From: Hermetia illucens
Lineage: Eukaryota > Arthropoda > Insecta > Diptera > Stratiomyidae
Assembly: GCF_905115235.1 (NCBI RefSeq)
Contig: NC_051855.1
Span: forward strand, 9,662,388-9,726,387
Length of the DNA: 64,000 nt
Direction of reading: 5' to 3'
Shown here: positions 23,146-34,155 of the stretch, one piece after another
Position numbering within the stretch: position 1 is the stretch's first letter
How the letters are laid out: every line of letters begins with the position of its first letter
Notes under the pieces: model-generated
What the model saw: only the letters and a program-made list of their open reading frames with translations
Told to the model about the DNA's origin: nothing
Database searches by the model: none
Program-made: the position numbers and the translations under genes

Positions 23146-26100
23146 TCTGAGAGCATGTATTCCGGCGAGGAAGAGTCTGCACGCTTTCCTGTGCCCTGAC
23201 CTGAGTTCCAGTGACCTAGTTGTGGTCAAGCTGGAGCAGGTGGGGGCAGAGAACGTGTATATTTCCTCGGCATACATGGCTCACGACCGATCAGCTCCGC
23301 CAGAAGAACTACAACATCTGACGAACATCATAACAGCAAAGAAAGGCATACGCTTTGGGGCAGCTCCGAAATCAACGAAAGAGGTGAGTCATTCTTTGAT
23401 TTTATTATTACTTCAAATCTATCGGTGTGTAACAGGGGGCAGTACACTAACCTTTCATTTCTCCTGCTCGGAGAACTGTGACGGATGGGAGGAGGTCCTT
23501 GATATCACCCTAATAACCGACAACGGGATTCTTAGGGTGGAGGACCGGAGAGTGTCTGACCAGAGATCCTTCTCTGACCACGGTTGGATACTCTTCAGTC
23601 TAGATCTCGCCGCAGAGGTCTCCAAGCCCTTTAGAGACCCCAGGAGGATCGACTGGAGAAAGTTTGGTCAGGTAATTAAGAACAAACTCTCCGGTGCGCA
23701 AATTGGTAGGATTGGCACGACAGACGAACTGGAGTCAAAGGTCGGGGCTCTGGAGAAGGCTTTTGATACCGCCTTCAAAGTCTCGTGCCCTACTAAGTAC
23801 AGCAAAAAGACCCTGCCACCGTGGTGGAACGAAGATCTCTCTAGTCTCAGGAAGCTGACCAGAGAAATCTTCAACATCTGCTACAGGCAAAAATAGTGGC
23901 AGCCATACAAGGACTGCCTAAAGAAGTACAAGTCGGCCATCAGGACCGCCAAGAGGCGGTCTTGGCTAGACTATTGTCAGAACATTGAAAGCACTAGTGA
24001 ATCCGCGAGGCTTAATAAGATTCTGTCCAAGGAACATAAGAGTCCATCCTTCCTTAAAAAGTCGGAAGGCTCCTGGACGGAATCTTCTAGCGAAACCTTG
24101 GAGCTGCTGGTGCAAACGCACTTTCCCTTCAGCGAGGAGGACTGTGAGTCAGAACCTCGCTTGGAGGGTTTGCGGCAACCCCAGCTGTGCGAGACTATCA
24201 AATCGGTAATTACCGGGGATAGGATCGGCTGGGCTATAAATAGCTTCTCCGCATACAAATCTCCAGGCCCAGATGGCATAATGCCAGTCATGCTACAGAA
24301 GAAGCAGGAAAGGGTTGTGCCGTGGCTTGTTGAGATTTACCGGAGCTGCATCACTTTAGGATACGTACTGCAGTCCTGGAGGCGCGCACGGGTGGTTTTC
24401 ATTCCGAAAGCGGGCAGGCGCGGTCATGAGTCCGCGAAGGACTATCGGCCAATCTGAAGAGCTGAAGACCCTAGAACGCGTCCTGGACATTCATTTAAGG
24501 ACGATTATGGAGAGAACGCCTTTCTCTAAGTCCGAGCATGCCTACCTCAAAGGAAAATCCACAGAAACCGCCCTCCACGAGGTAATTGGCACGGTTGAGC
24601 GGTCGCTGCAGTACAAGCAGTATACCCTTGCTGCCTTTTTGGATATAGAAGGAACTTTCAACAACGTCAGTACCAACGCCATCAAGGAAGCCTTGACCGG
24701 TATTGGATTGGAGGGGTATCTCACGCTAAGTACCAGGATAATCCAATCCGATCTGGGAGGCAACCACTTGACCAGAGTTGTGAACAGAGGCATGCCCCAG
24801 GGTGGTGCTATCTCACCGGTGCTCTGGTTAATAGTAATGGACAAAATTTTACGTACATTGGACAGCAGCGGGGTGAAGGTGGTGGCGTATGCCGACGACT
24901 TGGTGATATTAGTATCAGGGATGTTTCTGTCTATTATGAGCGACATCGTGGAAGGAGCGTTGCGAAAGGTGTGCCTGGGGGGTGCAACCAACCAAAACGC
25001 AACTGATGCTATTCACCACCAAGATAAGGATACCTGAATTCCATCTACCACGGCTGAATGAACAAAGATTGGTTCTTTCCTCTAATGTAAAGTATCTGGG
25101 TGTAATCCTTGATCCTAAGCTAAATTTGAGATTGAACATAGAACTGAGGGTTAAGGAGGCCTGTATAGCCTTCTATGCCTGTAAGAGAACCTTTGCAAAG
25201 AAATGGGGTCTCCGGCCGAGGATGGTTCTCTGGATGTATACCGCTGTAGTGCGTCCGATCCTGACATACGACTCTATTGTATAGTGGCAGGCTTTGAAGA
25301 AGAAATACAATAGAACGAAGCTTAATAGGATTCAAAGAACCGCGTGTGCAGGTGCTACGGGGGCTCTGCAGTCCTGCCCGGCAGATGCTCTCAATGTACT
25401 CCTGCATCTCCTCCCCCTAGACCTCCACATCAAATATGTTGCAGCGTGCAGTGCCGTCAGACTACGTGAGTCCGGATGCTGGGCAGCGGAGTCCTACGGC
25501 CACAGCAACATTCTAGATTAAATACCTCGAGAAATTTGGGCATCCCCCACGGACTATGTCACACGCAAGCTGAACTTCACGAGAAACTTTGCTGTGGACC
25601 TTCCAACCAGGGCAAAGTGGAAGACCGGCGGCGTGTTGCAAGACTATGACACGGTATTCTTTACGGACGGATCAAAGATGGCCTATGGAGTCGGCGCGGG
25701 GGTTTTCTCGAATACACACGGTGTATCCAAGTCGTATGGTCTCCCAGGTTTCACCAGTGTATTCCAGGCGGAAGTACTGGCGATATTGGAAGTCTGTCGA
25801 TGGCTGGAGCGTGATTCGAGCCCCAAGCGTAACATAGCCATTCTGATCGACAGCCAAGCGGCCATCAAGGCCTTGTACTCAACGACGACATCTTCCCGGT
25901 TGGTGGGGCAGTGCAGAGACAGGCTCAACCATCTGGGCGGCACTCTCCTCTGGGTTCCCGGGCATAGGTACATAGAGGGGAATGAGCGGGCTGACGGATT
26001 GGCCAGGCAAGGCTCTGCTCTTGGCAGTCCCTCGGCGAATACAGTCGGTGTTCCGCTGGCGGCTATCGGGGGCCTACTCGCACTACCTAGCAGCCGCGGG

Positions 26101-26545
26101 CCTGAGATGGCGAGGGCTTACAAGCTGTACCAAATCAAGGAGAATTTGGCCAGCTTATAACATAGCCCGATCACGAGAGCTCCTGTGCCAGACGCGTGCA
26201 AATGCATTCAAGAGTACGGCGGTCTGCACGGGGCACTGGCCCATAGGGGACCATGCCGCTAGGCTCGGCTTACCCTACAACTCGCATTGCCGAAGCTGCG
26301 GAGAAGGAAGGGAAACCCTCATGCCCTTTTTCTGCGATTGCCCAGCTCTGGCTAGAGTCAGGCTGCGGACACTGGGTAAACCATTCTTTGGGGACCTCAG
26401 TGAGATTTCTAGCTGGAAGGTCGGAGAGCTGCTTTCCTTCGTGAATGCTACGGGCTGGCTCTGAAGATCCGAGCCAGCTGGACTCTGCTTCCCTGTTCCT
26501 ATAACAACAGTTACGGTCTTAGGAGTTTGTGGCATCAAAACGGCG
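23146..26545 (+). mobile_element. LOA-type LINE, ORF2 with RNase H, most domains present
   Basis: The endonuclease part is at about 23150-23600 (ENVYISSAYMAHD; SFSDHGWILFSLDL). The linker has PPWWNEDLSSLRKLTREIF. RT fingers carry YKSPGPDGIMPVML (about 24258). The palm has AAFLDIEGTFNNVS, RGMPQGGAISPVLW and AYADDLVIL (about 24888). RNase H is at 25594-26010 (VFFTDGSKMAYGVGAGVF, FQAEVLAILE, DSQAAIKAL, WVPGHRYIEGNERADGLAR). A C-terminal knuckle (CRSCGEG...FFCDC) lies near 26290-26340. Stops and frame changes near 23896, 24450, 25030, 25285 and 26030 break it. The 3' UTR continues to about 26545. The 3' end of this family recurs at 53770-54205. Confidence 0.88.
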
Positions 26546-26689
26546 CACCAAAGCGCTAATTGGGCTCCTCGGAGTGGCCACTGATACCTACCTAGCTACC
26601 CCAACACTCTGTGCGTAAACGCAGGATGTGGTCAGGAGACCTATCCTTGGTCAGGTTCACAGTTGGAAGTTTAGGTCCCTGACTACCCC

Positions 26690-26865
26690 ACCAACAACCC
26701 ACGGTTCTTGTATAAGGTCCTCATTAGGGTGGACGCTCCTCGGAGACCCACTGCAATCGCCATATGAGGGTCCCTTTAAAGTTCTGGAGCGATGGAGCAC
26801 TCGCCCAAACTCGACGTCCAAGGCCGGCCTAAATGGGTCTCCTTGCCGGGACTGGAATTCTTAGC
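26690..26865 (+). mobile_element. Gypsy-type pol C-terminus (fossil)
   Basis: Contains the integrase C-terminal signature QSPYEGPFKVLER, characteristic of arthropod Gypsy-group elements, next to a remnant of the following region. Old fragment, no LTRs seen. Confidence 0.55.
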
Positions 26866-26869
26866 CGAA

Positions 26870-27907
26870 CATTTGCCATTCGAAAATTGTAAACGATGAA
26901 ATGTCCGTTATATCTGCTGATTGCAAAAGAGATATTGATTCAATCTCTAATCCAAGATTGTTCCAAATTCAAGCTTTGAACTGATATAAAAATGCAAATT
27001 CTAAGATAGAAGTGGAAATTAGTTAACTTTCCCCAACTGGAAATTCAAGTATTTGCCATACTAGACGTTGCATAATCTGCATAGACATATTAGTTAACAC
27101 GACGGCGACCTAGAAACCGTTCAACTGGATCAATTAGATAATTTCCGTTTGCGGTTAATATTACAAATGAGGAATGTTATGTTATCTTTTTAGTTTTAGA
27201 TTTCATTGGAATGGATAAGAAGATAGTTTTATATATCTAAAATATGGTAATGATGACAGTATATCATGGTTCGAAAGAGGAGCTAAATAGATACAATACA
27301 GTAGTTTTAAGTATCTAAACTTAGTGCATAATTATGTTAATTATCTTCATTAAAAAGGCCTTTTCTTTCATTTCCTTACGCAACTTCGTACTTCTACGGC
27401 CCCACCTGTCTCATGGTCTCCTCCCCGACCATTGCAGAATGCACCAAGTGCATTCACCTTATTGGTGAGATACAATAAGGCAAGCGAATATTTGTATCTT
27501 TGCCAATAACTTTTAACACTGCAGACATAATCCAATAGATACGAGCGATTAACTGTTGAATCATTTTACACTTCTGTAACTTTATATTTTTCAAGTGTGG
27601 GACGAAATTTTCCGGCTCCACTACACAACTCACCTATGTGGTTGGGTTGAATCAAAGTGATTTCCTTAAACTTGTTTAAGATATTAGATATGGGGATGGC
27701 AGTTAGTGCATCTTATGCAGTCGATCGTAATAGTTATCAGTGCATATTCGAGTAGTTGACTTGGTGGAAATTAACGTAATTTCTTTTGAGATTCAGAAAG
27801 GATTCGGAAGGAATAAGTGATCACCTTATTAGTTCCTATCTGATTTGTGATAGATACTTCGAACATCCGCTAACTTTCTTTTTCAACTGTGGCTTGAATT
27901 TCCAAAC
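26870..27907. other. Upstream region of the yellow-family gene
   Basis: AT-rich, free of recognisable elements, directly before the start codon at 27908. It should hold the promoter and 5' UTR of the yellow-family gene. No core promoter element could be assigned by eye. Confidence 0.5.
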
Positions 27908-30900
27908 ATGCATCCACTAGCTCGGCCGGAACCACTTCTCGTACTCTCCATACTTTGCGCTGTTTTCATCAAAGCTACTGGCTATACGCCCATCGAAAAT
28001 AGATTCAGCTCCATCTTCCCTGTGAAATCATCCCCCAACCAGGACGTATTCCAATCAATCTATGAGTGGCGATTTTTAGATTTTGCCTACCCAAATTATG
28101 AAAGTCGGTTAGCTGCCATACAGAACGGGTAAGTTGCATGTGTTAAGAGGGTCATCCCATCCCGTGTGAAGGCCGTAAAACAAAACCTTATTAAAATCGA
28201 TTCAATGTCTCTCTGTCTGTCTGTCACACGCATTTTTCTCCAAAACGGCTAAACCGATCCAAACGAAATTTGGTGGACAGATGGGAACTATGAAATCCCA
28301 CGCATACAATGAGTGGCATCAATTTAGGTGGAGTTTTTAGAGGGGGGTTTCCCATACATGCGAAGGGGGGATTCAAAAATTTTTTTCACTGGATATAATT
28401 GTGTAGGGTATCAAATGAAAGGTCTCGATTTGTACTCAGTCGACGCCCTTTTTTCCTTGCAGACCATGCATTCAGGCTCAGCCTTGCATTCCCTGAACAT
28501 ATGGCCTTCTCTCCCACATTTTCTGCAACATTTTGACCTGTCACAGTCACCGGTGCATTTCGCCGCTATGTGGCGGAATTCCAGGCATCTAAAGGAGCGC
28601 TTAAGGGATACCTGCTCCCTGAGTCGGCAAACGACCCAACCTATTTTAATTTTCCCAGCCGTCAACAGTTTGAACGCTGCTTCAGTTGGTAAGCTTATGG
28701 TTGCCGATTGCGTGCCTCCGTATGCCTTCCTCAGTCCCCTGATTGCGGAATCTTGCGAGCCAAGTGGTCCGAACTGCTTTTCTAAGGTGTCACGGATATC
28801 CTCCTTGGTCGTGATTTCGTCAATGTCCTTACATTCTATGACAAGCTCCTGCTTTCTGGCCCGTACTTGAGCTTCTCCTCCTAAGGACTTTCCCACCTTG
28901 CCGAGGAAATTTTCCACCGTTTTGCCCGGAGACTTCTTCAGCTCCAGCATCAAGTCTCCTTTCTGGGACCTTCCTAAGGATATCGGCGTAAGTCATATCC
29001 TCTTTTTTGGAGATGATGTCTGTCTGTTTGTCCGTCTGTCTGTCTGTCCGTCACACGCATTTTTCTTGGAGACGGTTGTAGCGATTGGCACCAAATTTGG
29101 TAGAACGGTGGGAAATGTGAACGCTCACGCATGTAGTGAGTTACATCCTTTTACGTCGAATTTAAGGGGGGGTCCCCATACATGCAAAAGGGGGGTGTAA
29201 ATTTCGCTTCCATCAAATATAGTCATGCGGGGTATCAAATTAAAGATCTCGGTTAGTACTTTTCGAAGCCGTTCTTAGTTTTGACATTTGTTGAAAAGGT
29301 GGGGAGTGCGGTGGGCTAAAACTGACCATTTTTTAACGAACCCATTCTCAGAAACTACATAACCGAAAAACCTGAAAAAAGTCAGGGGACTGCCACTATA
29401 TGGTGCCTAGGCTCCGAAATACCCTCCATACCGACACCTGTTCAAATAAAGTTAACAATAGTACATTACTATACTTTTTAGTAATTGGCAGTAAAACCCC
29501 CTTAGGTTCACCCTAGAATCACAAAATTCTGCAGCGAAATAGACTACAGCATAGAGCATTATCGTGCTGAATTTGGTGAAAATCGCACTATTACCAACAA
29601 AGTTATACTAGGTCAAAACTGTCGCTCCTCTGCAAACACAACAAACGACTAGCTCTTATGGTATACTACCAAGGATAGGACAGGAAATTCTATGTTACAA
29701 GGTGGGAAAGGAAATTGAGGCTTAGGAACACTTGCTTCCGGGGAAAAAGGTGTGAAACCTAAAACTAGAAATCTGAAGGCAAGTGTACGTGGAGCCTAGC
29801 CAGGAACAATGTTGATTCTCTATCCGACACCACCAAACGAAGTTGTGAGCCGGAATAGGCTATCTTCCATTTGATTCAGGACACCTGCAAATAATAAATT
29901 AGGCTTGAATCCAGGAAATGTTGGGCCCCACGTTGGGCGCCATTTGTAATGATAGGAGTGGTTATAGGAGATCAGCTCGATCATCCTGCGTGGCCCATAA
30001 CGACCTAGAGGGCAGAGCTATCCCAAAAATCTAAACAAATTGGCTAAATTGACCGTGTGAAGGTCCGCCCACAAAGATTGCAGCTCGATCAAAGCGCTCA
30101 CAGGACCCCCCCCCCCCGCACATTCCCGAGCCTGGCTGTCGACCGAGCACTTTGATGGAGCTTCAATCTTTGTGGGCGGACCTTCACGGTCAATTTTACC
30201 CCTACCCCTTGTATCTAGATATACAATTGACGTCCAAAAAAAAAAAAAATCGATTCCGCGGATCCGACACACGGGATGACCCCCTTAAAGTGAAAAAGTG
30301 CAAAATCAAACTGACCAAAATCCAGACTTTAATTTTAATTTTTTTTTTGAATTTATTTTAAGGAAATTCATATCTGAAAATAACCTACCGCTTGGCATCG
30401 ATGTCCTTGGAAATCGGATATTCATTACAACTCCGCGTTGGAAAGGTGGAGTACCGGCTAGCCTGTCATGGCTTCCTCTTCCGCCGAAGGAGCGCAGTCC
30501 ACCGTTACAACCCTATCCAGATTGGTCGGCACATGGTGACCCGGACAGTCCAGACTGTTCCAAATTGATGTCTGTCTATAGAACATTCATTGACGAATGT
30601 CAGCGTTTATGGTTGATAGATGCAGGTGTTGTGAACGCTACGATCCGTATTAACCAGGTTTGTCCTCCAAAGATCGTTGTCTTTGACCTGACCACTGATA
30701 GTTTAATCCTTTCGTATGAACTGCCTCCAGATCAGGTATGAAAAAAAATTTGTTACAATCCCCTTCCTGTTCTCTCAAGCCATTCCTGTATTTCCAAAGG
30801 TGAAGCAAGATTCCCTACATTCAAACATTATTGTTGATATACGCAGAGGACAGTGTAACGATGCGTATGCCTATGTAACCGACGTTTGGCGCTATGGGGT

Positions 30901-31638
30901 GGTAGTTTACAGCTTGGCCAAAAATCGGAGTTGGCGAACCACTCATCATCTCTTCAATCCTAATCCTTTTGCGGCAGATTTTAACACGCACGGACTCAAT
31001 TTCCAATGGTTAGACGGTGTATTCGGACTAAGCCTGCTCCCACCAAATGAGTACAATGACCGCATCCTGTTTTACCACCCAATGGCAAGCTTCAATGTAA
31101 CTCCCAAAAACTATATTGTCTAGAAACTCAGAGTAGCCTAACATAACGATCAATCCTATTCTAGGAATTCATGGTCAGCACAGCAATCCTACGCGACGAA
31201 AATCTATGGACTAGTGGTGCGGATACCTCTACAGTTGTCAAGGCCTTCACAGTGATTGGTGATCGTGGAAAAGATGGACACTCCTCAACAGTCGGAATCG
31301 ACCGTCAAAATGTCATGTTTTACACGTTAGTCTCGCAGGATGCTGTGGGTTGTTGGGACACCAGTAAACCTTATGCACGAAAAAACTTAGCTAAGATAAT
31401 CCAGAATGCCACTACCCTGTATTTCCCAAACGATCTTAAGGTTGATCGGGGGGTTGAACAGAGTGTTTGGGTCATAAGCAATAGATTGCCAACCTATTTG
31501 TATGCCGAGTTGAATTATGATGATGTCAATTTTAGAATTCAGCGGGCAAATGTCCACGAAGCAATCCAAGGAACTGTTTGTGATCCAAACGTACTGGGAA
31601 CCAATGAGGTTGATACGGGGATTGAGGGATGCTACTGA
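27908..31638 (+). CDS. Yellow / major royal jelly protein family member, four exons
   Basis: Exons 27908-28128, 30363-30735, 30800-31096 and 31165-31638, with consensus GT-AG borders, give 454 residues, the usual yellow length. Residues 1-26 form a signal peptide (LLVLSILCAVFI core), so the protein is secreted. The MRJP domain follows. Motifs seen include YEWRFLDFAYP, NNLPLGIDVLGNRIFITTPR, LQPYPDWSAHG, CSKLMSVYRTFIDECQRLW, CPPKIVVFDL, HSNIIVDI, NFQWLDGVFGLSLLP, GCWDTSKPY, FPNDLKVDR, WVISNRLPTYLYAEL and VNFRIQRANV. Cysteines at the family's positions are kept. Yellow proteins act in cuticle pigmentation, dopachrome conversion and other secreted roles. I cannot fix the paralogue (b/c/e/f type are candidates). 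Intron 1 is 2.2 kb and full of repeats; introns 2 and 3 are about 65 bases each. Confidence 0.93.
28200..28410 (+). repeat. Dispersed repeat with (CTGT)n start, copy 1
   Basis: Begins with CTCTCTGTCTGTCTGTCACA, then CACGCATTTTTCTC, an ACCGATC...AAATTTGGTGG block, and a CCCATACATGCGAAGGGGGG block. The same order of blocks recurs at 29018-29300. It lies in intron 1 of the yellow-family gene. The element type is not known to me. Confidence 0.7.
28411..28990 (-). mobile_element. LINE ORF1 (gag-like) fragment with zinc knuckles
   Basis: An open 180-codon stretch on the minus strand with a coiled/RRM-like N-terminal part (LMLELKKSPGKTVENF-type start) and C-terminal CCHC knuckles: CLEF-RHIAAKC, CRKCGREGHMFREC and CMVCKEKR. 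This is the ORF1 layout of R1/LOA-type LINEs. No ORF2 follows. It sits exactly between the two dispersed-repeat copies. Confidence 0.75.
29018..29300 (+). repeat. Dispersed repeat with (CTGT)n start, copy 2
   Basis: Same block order as 28200-28410: CTGTCTGTCTGTCCGTCACA, CACGCATTTTTCTTG, AAATTTGGTAG, CCCCATACATGCAAAAGGGG. Same orientation. Related sequence may continue to about 29640. Confidence 0.7.
29300..29930. other. Intronic sequence, no gene recognised
   Basis: AT-rich intron 1 sequence of the yellow-family gene. It is probably the internal leader side of the LTR fossil whose primer-binding site lies near 29940, and the tail of the dispersed repeat. No ORF is supported. Confidence 0.4.
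29930..30270 (-). mobile_element. LTR-element 5' end with primer-binding site (fossil)
   Basis: On the minus strand an LTR-like end (...CATTACA) is followed by ATGGCGCCCAACGTGGGGCC, the form of a tRNA primer-binding site in Gypsy or BEL type elements. The LTR would occupy roughly 29955-30270 and contains the inverted repeat described separately. No coding part or second LTR was found. Broken remnant inside intron 1 of the yellow-family gene. Confidence 0.5.
30045..30198. repeat. Long imperfect inverted repeat with C12 in the loop
   Basis: Arms 30045-30099 and 30145-30198 are about 90% complementary (both contain AAGGTCCGCCCACAAAGATTG or its complement). The 45-base spacer holds twelve consecutive C at 30106-30117. 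A transcript from either strand could fold into a stem of about 54 pairs. Confidence 0.8.
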
Positions 31639-31705
31639 GTGACTAAGTGGAAATTGTCTTGTTTTTTTTACATTATAATTTTAAGGTATACCTATAAATA
31701 TCCAA

Positions 31706-31711
31706 AATAAA
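31706..31711 (+). terminator. Polyadenylation signal of the yellow-family gene
   Basis: AATAAA 68 bases past the stop codon, in AT-rich 3' UTR. Confidence 0.65.
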
Positions 31712-31929
31712 ATGTATTCATAGTTTGAAGAAATTGTGGACGATGTTTAGTTATTGCATAAAAGCGTTGAATGGGAACCCAACTGACCCAACTTCAAAAT
31801 ACGAAAGCACGATCAGAAAAACCAGGAAATAGGTAACAAGAAGCTAAAAAAGACCCTTCCCCAAACAAGTGGAACAACCGTAGACAGTGGCTACAGCAAA
31901 AGAAAATAGTAAAGCCTAATTCATTCCTG

Positions 31930-33455
31930 GAAAGGATTGTACCTAACACTGGCACTAAGTGCCAAGTATTTAGGTTTGGACGATCCTACCTACTTAAATT
32001 ATAAAGGGGCTCTGGTGGTTGTGGCTGGTGGTAAGTCAATGGGAGAATCCGTCGAGAACTCCCCCACAATATCGAACACGTATGCAGAATGGTGTACTTC
32101 TGCATGGTTTGAACCAGACTGTGTGAAAGTCCCAGAATATCAAGGGAAACTGTGAGGGACAATATTATGGGCACTACAATCACCCGCTCGAGACGTCAAA
32201 TTTTTTTGATTTCTCGAGCCAATGGCTCATAGTTCACCTTCTTCTCCACGTATTTCCGCTCAATGTTCCGAATATCACGGCTGAACATGTCTATTATTCG
32301 CAGCAGATTTCTAAGATGGTCGTCAGTCATCTGTCATCTGTCATCTAAGTACATCAAGTGTTTATTAGTTTCGGATCAATGCGATAGAGATGTAGAACAT
32401 CGATTAGCCAGGTATCCGGGACGCCGTCGAAAGCCTTGGCATAATCGATATAGCAACTAAAGAGGTTTCTTTGGTCTCTAGTTGCTTGTCCTACAACTAC
32501 CGAGTCGATAATGAGTTGCTCTTTGCAACCCCTTGACCCAACTCGGCAGCCTCAGAATGTTATGGGTAACGAGGTGCGCATTGACCCTTCCACTAGTGAT
32601 AGACGTTATGAATTTGTAGAGGGTTGGTAAGCAAGTAATCGATCTTGTGTCTGCGGGGGGTCCTGCACCATGTTCTCCTTAGGGATAAGGTAGGTAATTC
32701 CCGCATTAAGGAAAGGTGGAAATTTTTCCGGCCGATTAATGACCTGTGTGCCAACCGACTGGTAAAGTTTTTATACCAGAAATTCTGCACCCGATCCAGA
32801 TCTGGGCCCCTTCAGTTTTTCGAGCTGTTTATGGCTCATCGAACTTCGAAAATTCATGCCAGGCGTATTGACATGGCGAGTGCTTTCGGCGGTTATCCAC
32901 TGAGCATGCTGTGCGGGTAATCCCCAAAGTTCAACCCAATACTCTTTCGCTTTCGTCACACAAAACTGCACTGTCTGGACGCTCTGTTGGTATTCGTTGA
33001 GAGATCTGAAAAAGCTCCTCGCGTATGTTGCATTCTGGGTACGTCTGGAGTAACTTTGGCCATACCGTCGTAACCGACTGCATACGACAGAAAGTTTCCA
33101 CTTTAGTGTGTCCAGAATTTCAACTACGGGTGTATCACTGGGGATAGCATAGTTCCGGTAAACCCTCTGTACTTTATTCTTCAACCGTGTGCAGGCATTA
33201 TCAGAGCTGAGTTGAGGCAGCCTAGCAATATCCTGCCTTAGTGAGTCCCGCCGACGTTCTAGACGAAGTTTCCATGGTGGGATTTCTTCGGTCACTAAAA
33301 CCAATAACGCGAAAGCGAATCTTTTGACCATGCAATCTGACAGCCGTAATTACACCACAATGCACAAGTGATTGCAGTTGCAGCAGCGACATGTCAGTAT
33401 GCAGTCGAGATGCAATCTCATCATTGATTTGAGATAAAATTCTCGGAGTAGAGAA
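31930..33455 (-). mobile_element. R4/R2-group LINE (restriction-like endonuclease type), internally deleted
   Basis: On the minus strand an N-terminal region comes first (about 33455-32770; SLLQLQSLVHCGVITAVRLH, PPWKLRLERRRDSLRQDIAR, FFRSLNEYQQSVQTV). Then comes an RT piece (about 32640-32370; LLIIDSVVVGQATRDQRNLF, CYIDYAKAFDGVPDTWLIDV). Last is a C-terminal piece (about 32330-31930; VEKKVNYEPLAREIKKI, then VVPIILSLT) typical of LINEs with a C-terminal PD-(D/E)XK endonuclease. Between the last two pieces the rest of RT and the nuclease core are deleted. The N-terminal block of 186 codons is still open. Related pieces are at 57120 and 58060. Confidence 0.75.
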
Positions 33456-33459
33456 GTTA

Positions 33460-33560
33460 AAAGGACCAAGTTGTTCTGCGTTGTAATTTCGGCAAAGCCT
33501 AGGAATCGGGGAAAGAAAGTAGAAAGTATTATTTATACGGCGGTTTGGGGGAAGAGTGAA
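33460..33560 (-). mobile_element. CR1/Jockey-group LINE C-terminal scrap
   Basis: Encodes IPRLCRNYNAEQLGPF, nearly the same as the C-terminus of the 18185-21615 element (RLCRNYNAKQLGPF). About 100 bases only. Confidence 0.55.
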
Positions 33561-33565
33561 ATCCA

Positions 33566-34155
33566 TTATATTTTACCTCGGGTCAACGCTATCAGCCAAT
33601 GGAGAGCGGCGTTATGAAATTGCTTCACGCATTAACGCAACCTGGATGAAGTGGCGTTCCACAACTGGTGTCCTTTGTGATCGACGTATCAACGAACGTC
33701 TCAAATCTAAAATTTACCGCAATGTCATCCGTCCAGTCGCTCTCTATGGTTCTGAGTGTTGGCCGACCATAAAAGACAATGAACGGCGTCTTGCAGTAAT
33801 GGAGACGAAGATGCTACGTTGGACTAGTGGCGTCTGGATCACATCCGAAATGAGGATATTCGCGATCGTTATGGGGTTGCACCGGAAAAGTTGCGAGAGA
33901 GGCGACTTCGATGGTATGGTCACGCAATTCGTGCAAACGAGAATTCACTTGCAAAGATTGGTCTGAACATCGTCGTCGATGGTAAACGACCAAAAGGCAG
34001 ACCTAAGCAATGGTGGCTTGATACGCTGGATGGGGATTTGAAAGCCTCGAGATTGCACCCAGATTAGGCAATCGATAGAGCCAAATGGCGAAGCCGATCA
34101 CGACGAGCCGACCCCGCTTGTGAACGGGACAAAGGCTGAAGAAAAAGAAGAAGAA
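33566..34155 (+). mobile_element. RTE-A LINE 3' end with (GAA)n tail
   Basis: C-terminal part of an RTE-type ORF: YLGSTLSANGERRYEIASRI, RPVALYGSECWPTIKDNE, ETKMLRWTSG. Then, in shifted frames, it encodes RLRWYGHAIR and the terminal WRSRSRRADPACERDKG. It ends with GAAGAAAAAGAAGAAGAAG at about 34137-34155. The same terminal block occurs at 47690, 54214, 54389 and 55475. Confidence 0.8.

Noticed and set aside
28411-28990. A host CCHC zinc-finger gene
   Set aside because: Knuckle spacing and the LELKKSPGKT block are those of LINE ORF1, and it lies inside an intron among repeats.
31081-31123. Exon 3 of the yellow-family gene reading through to a stop at 31123
   Set aside because: A GTAACT donor at 31097 and an acceptor before 31165 restore the family sequence (MASFN joined to EFMVSTAIL), so the stop is intronic.
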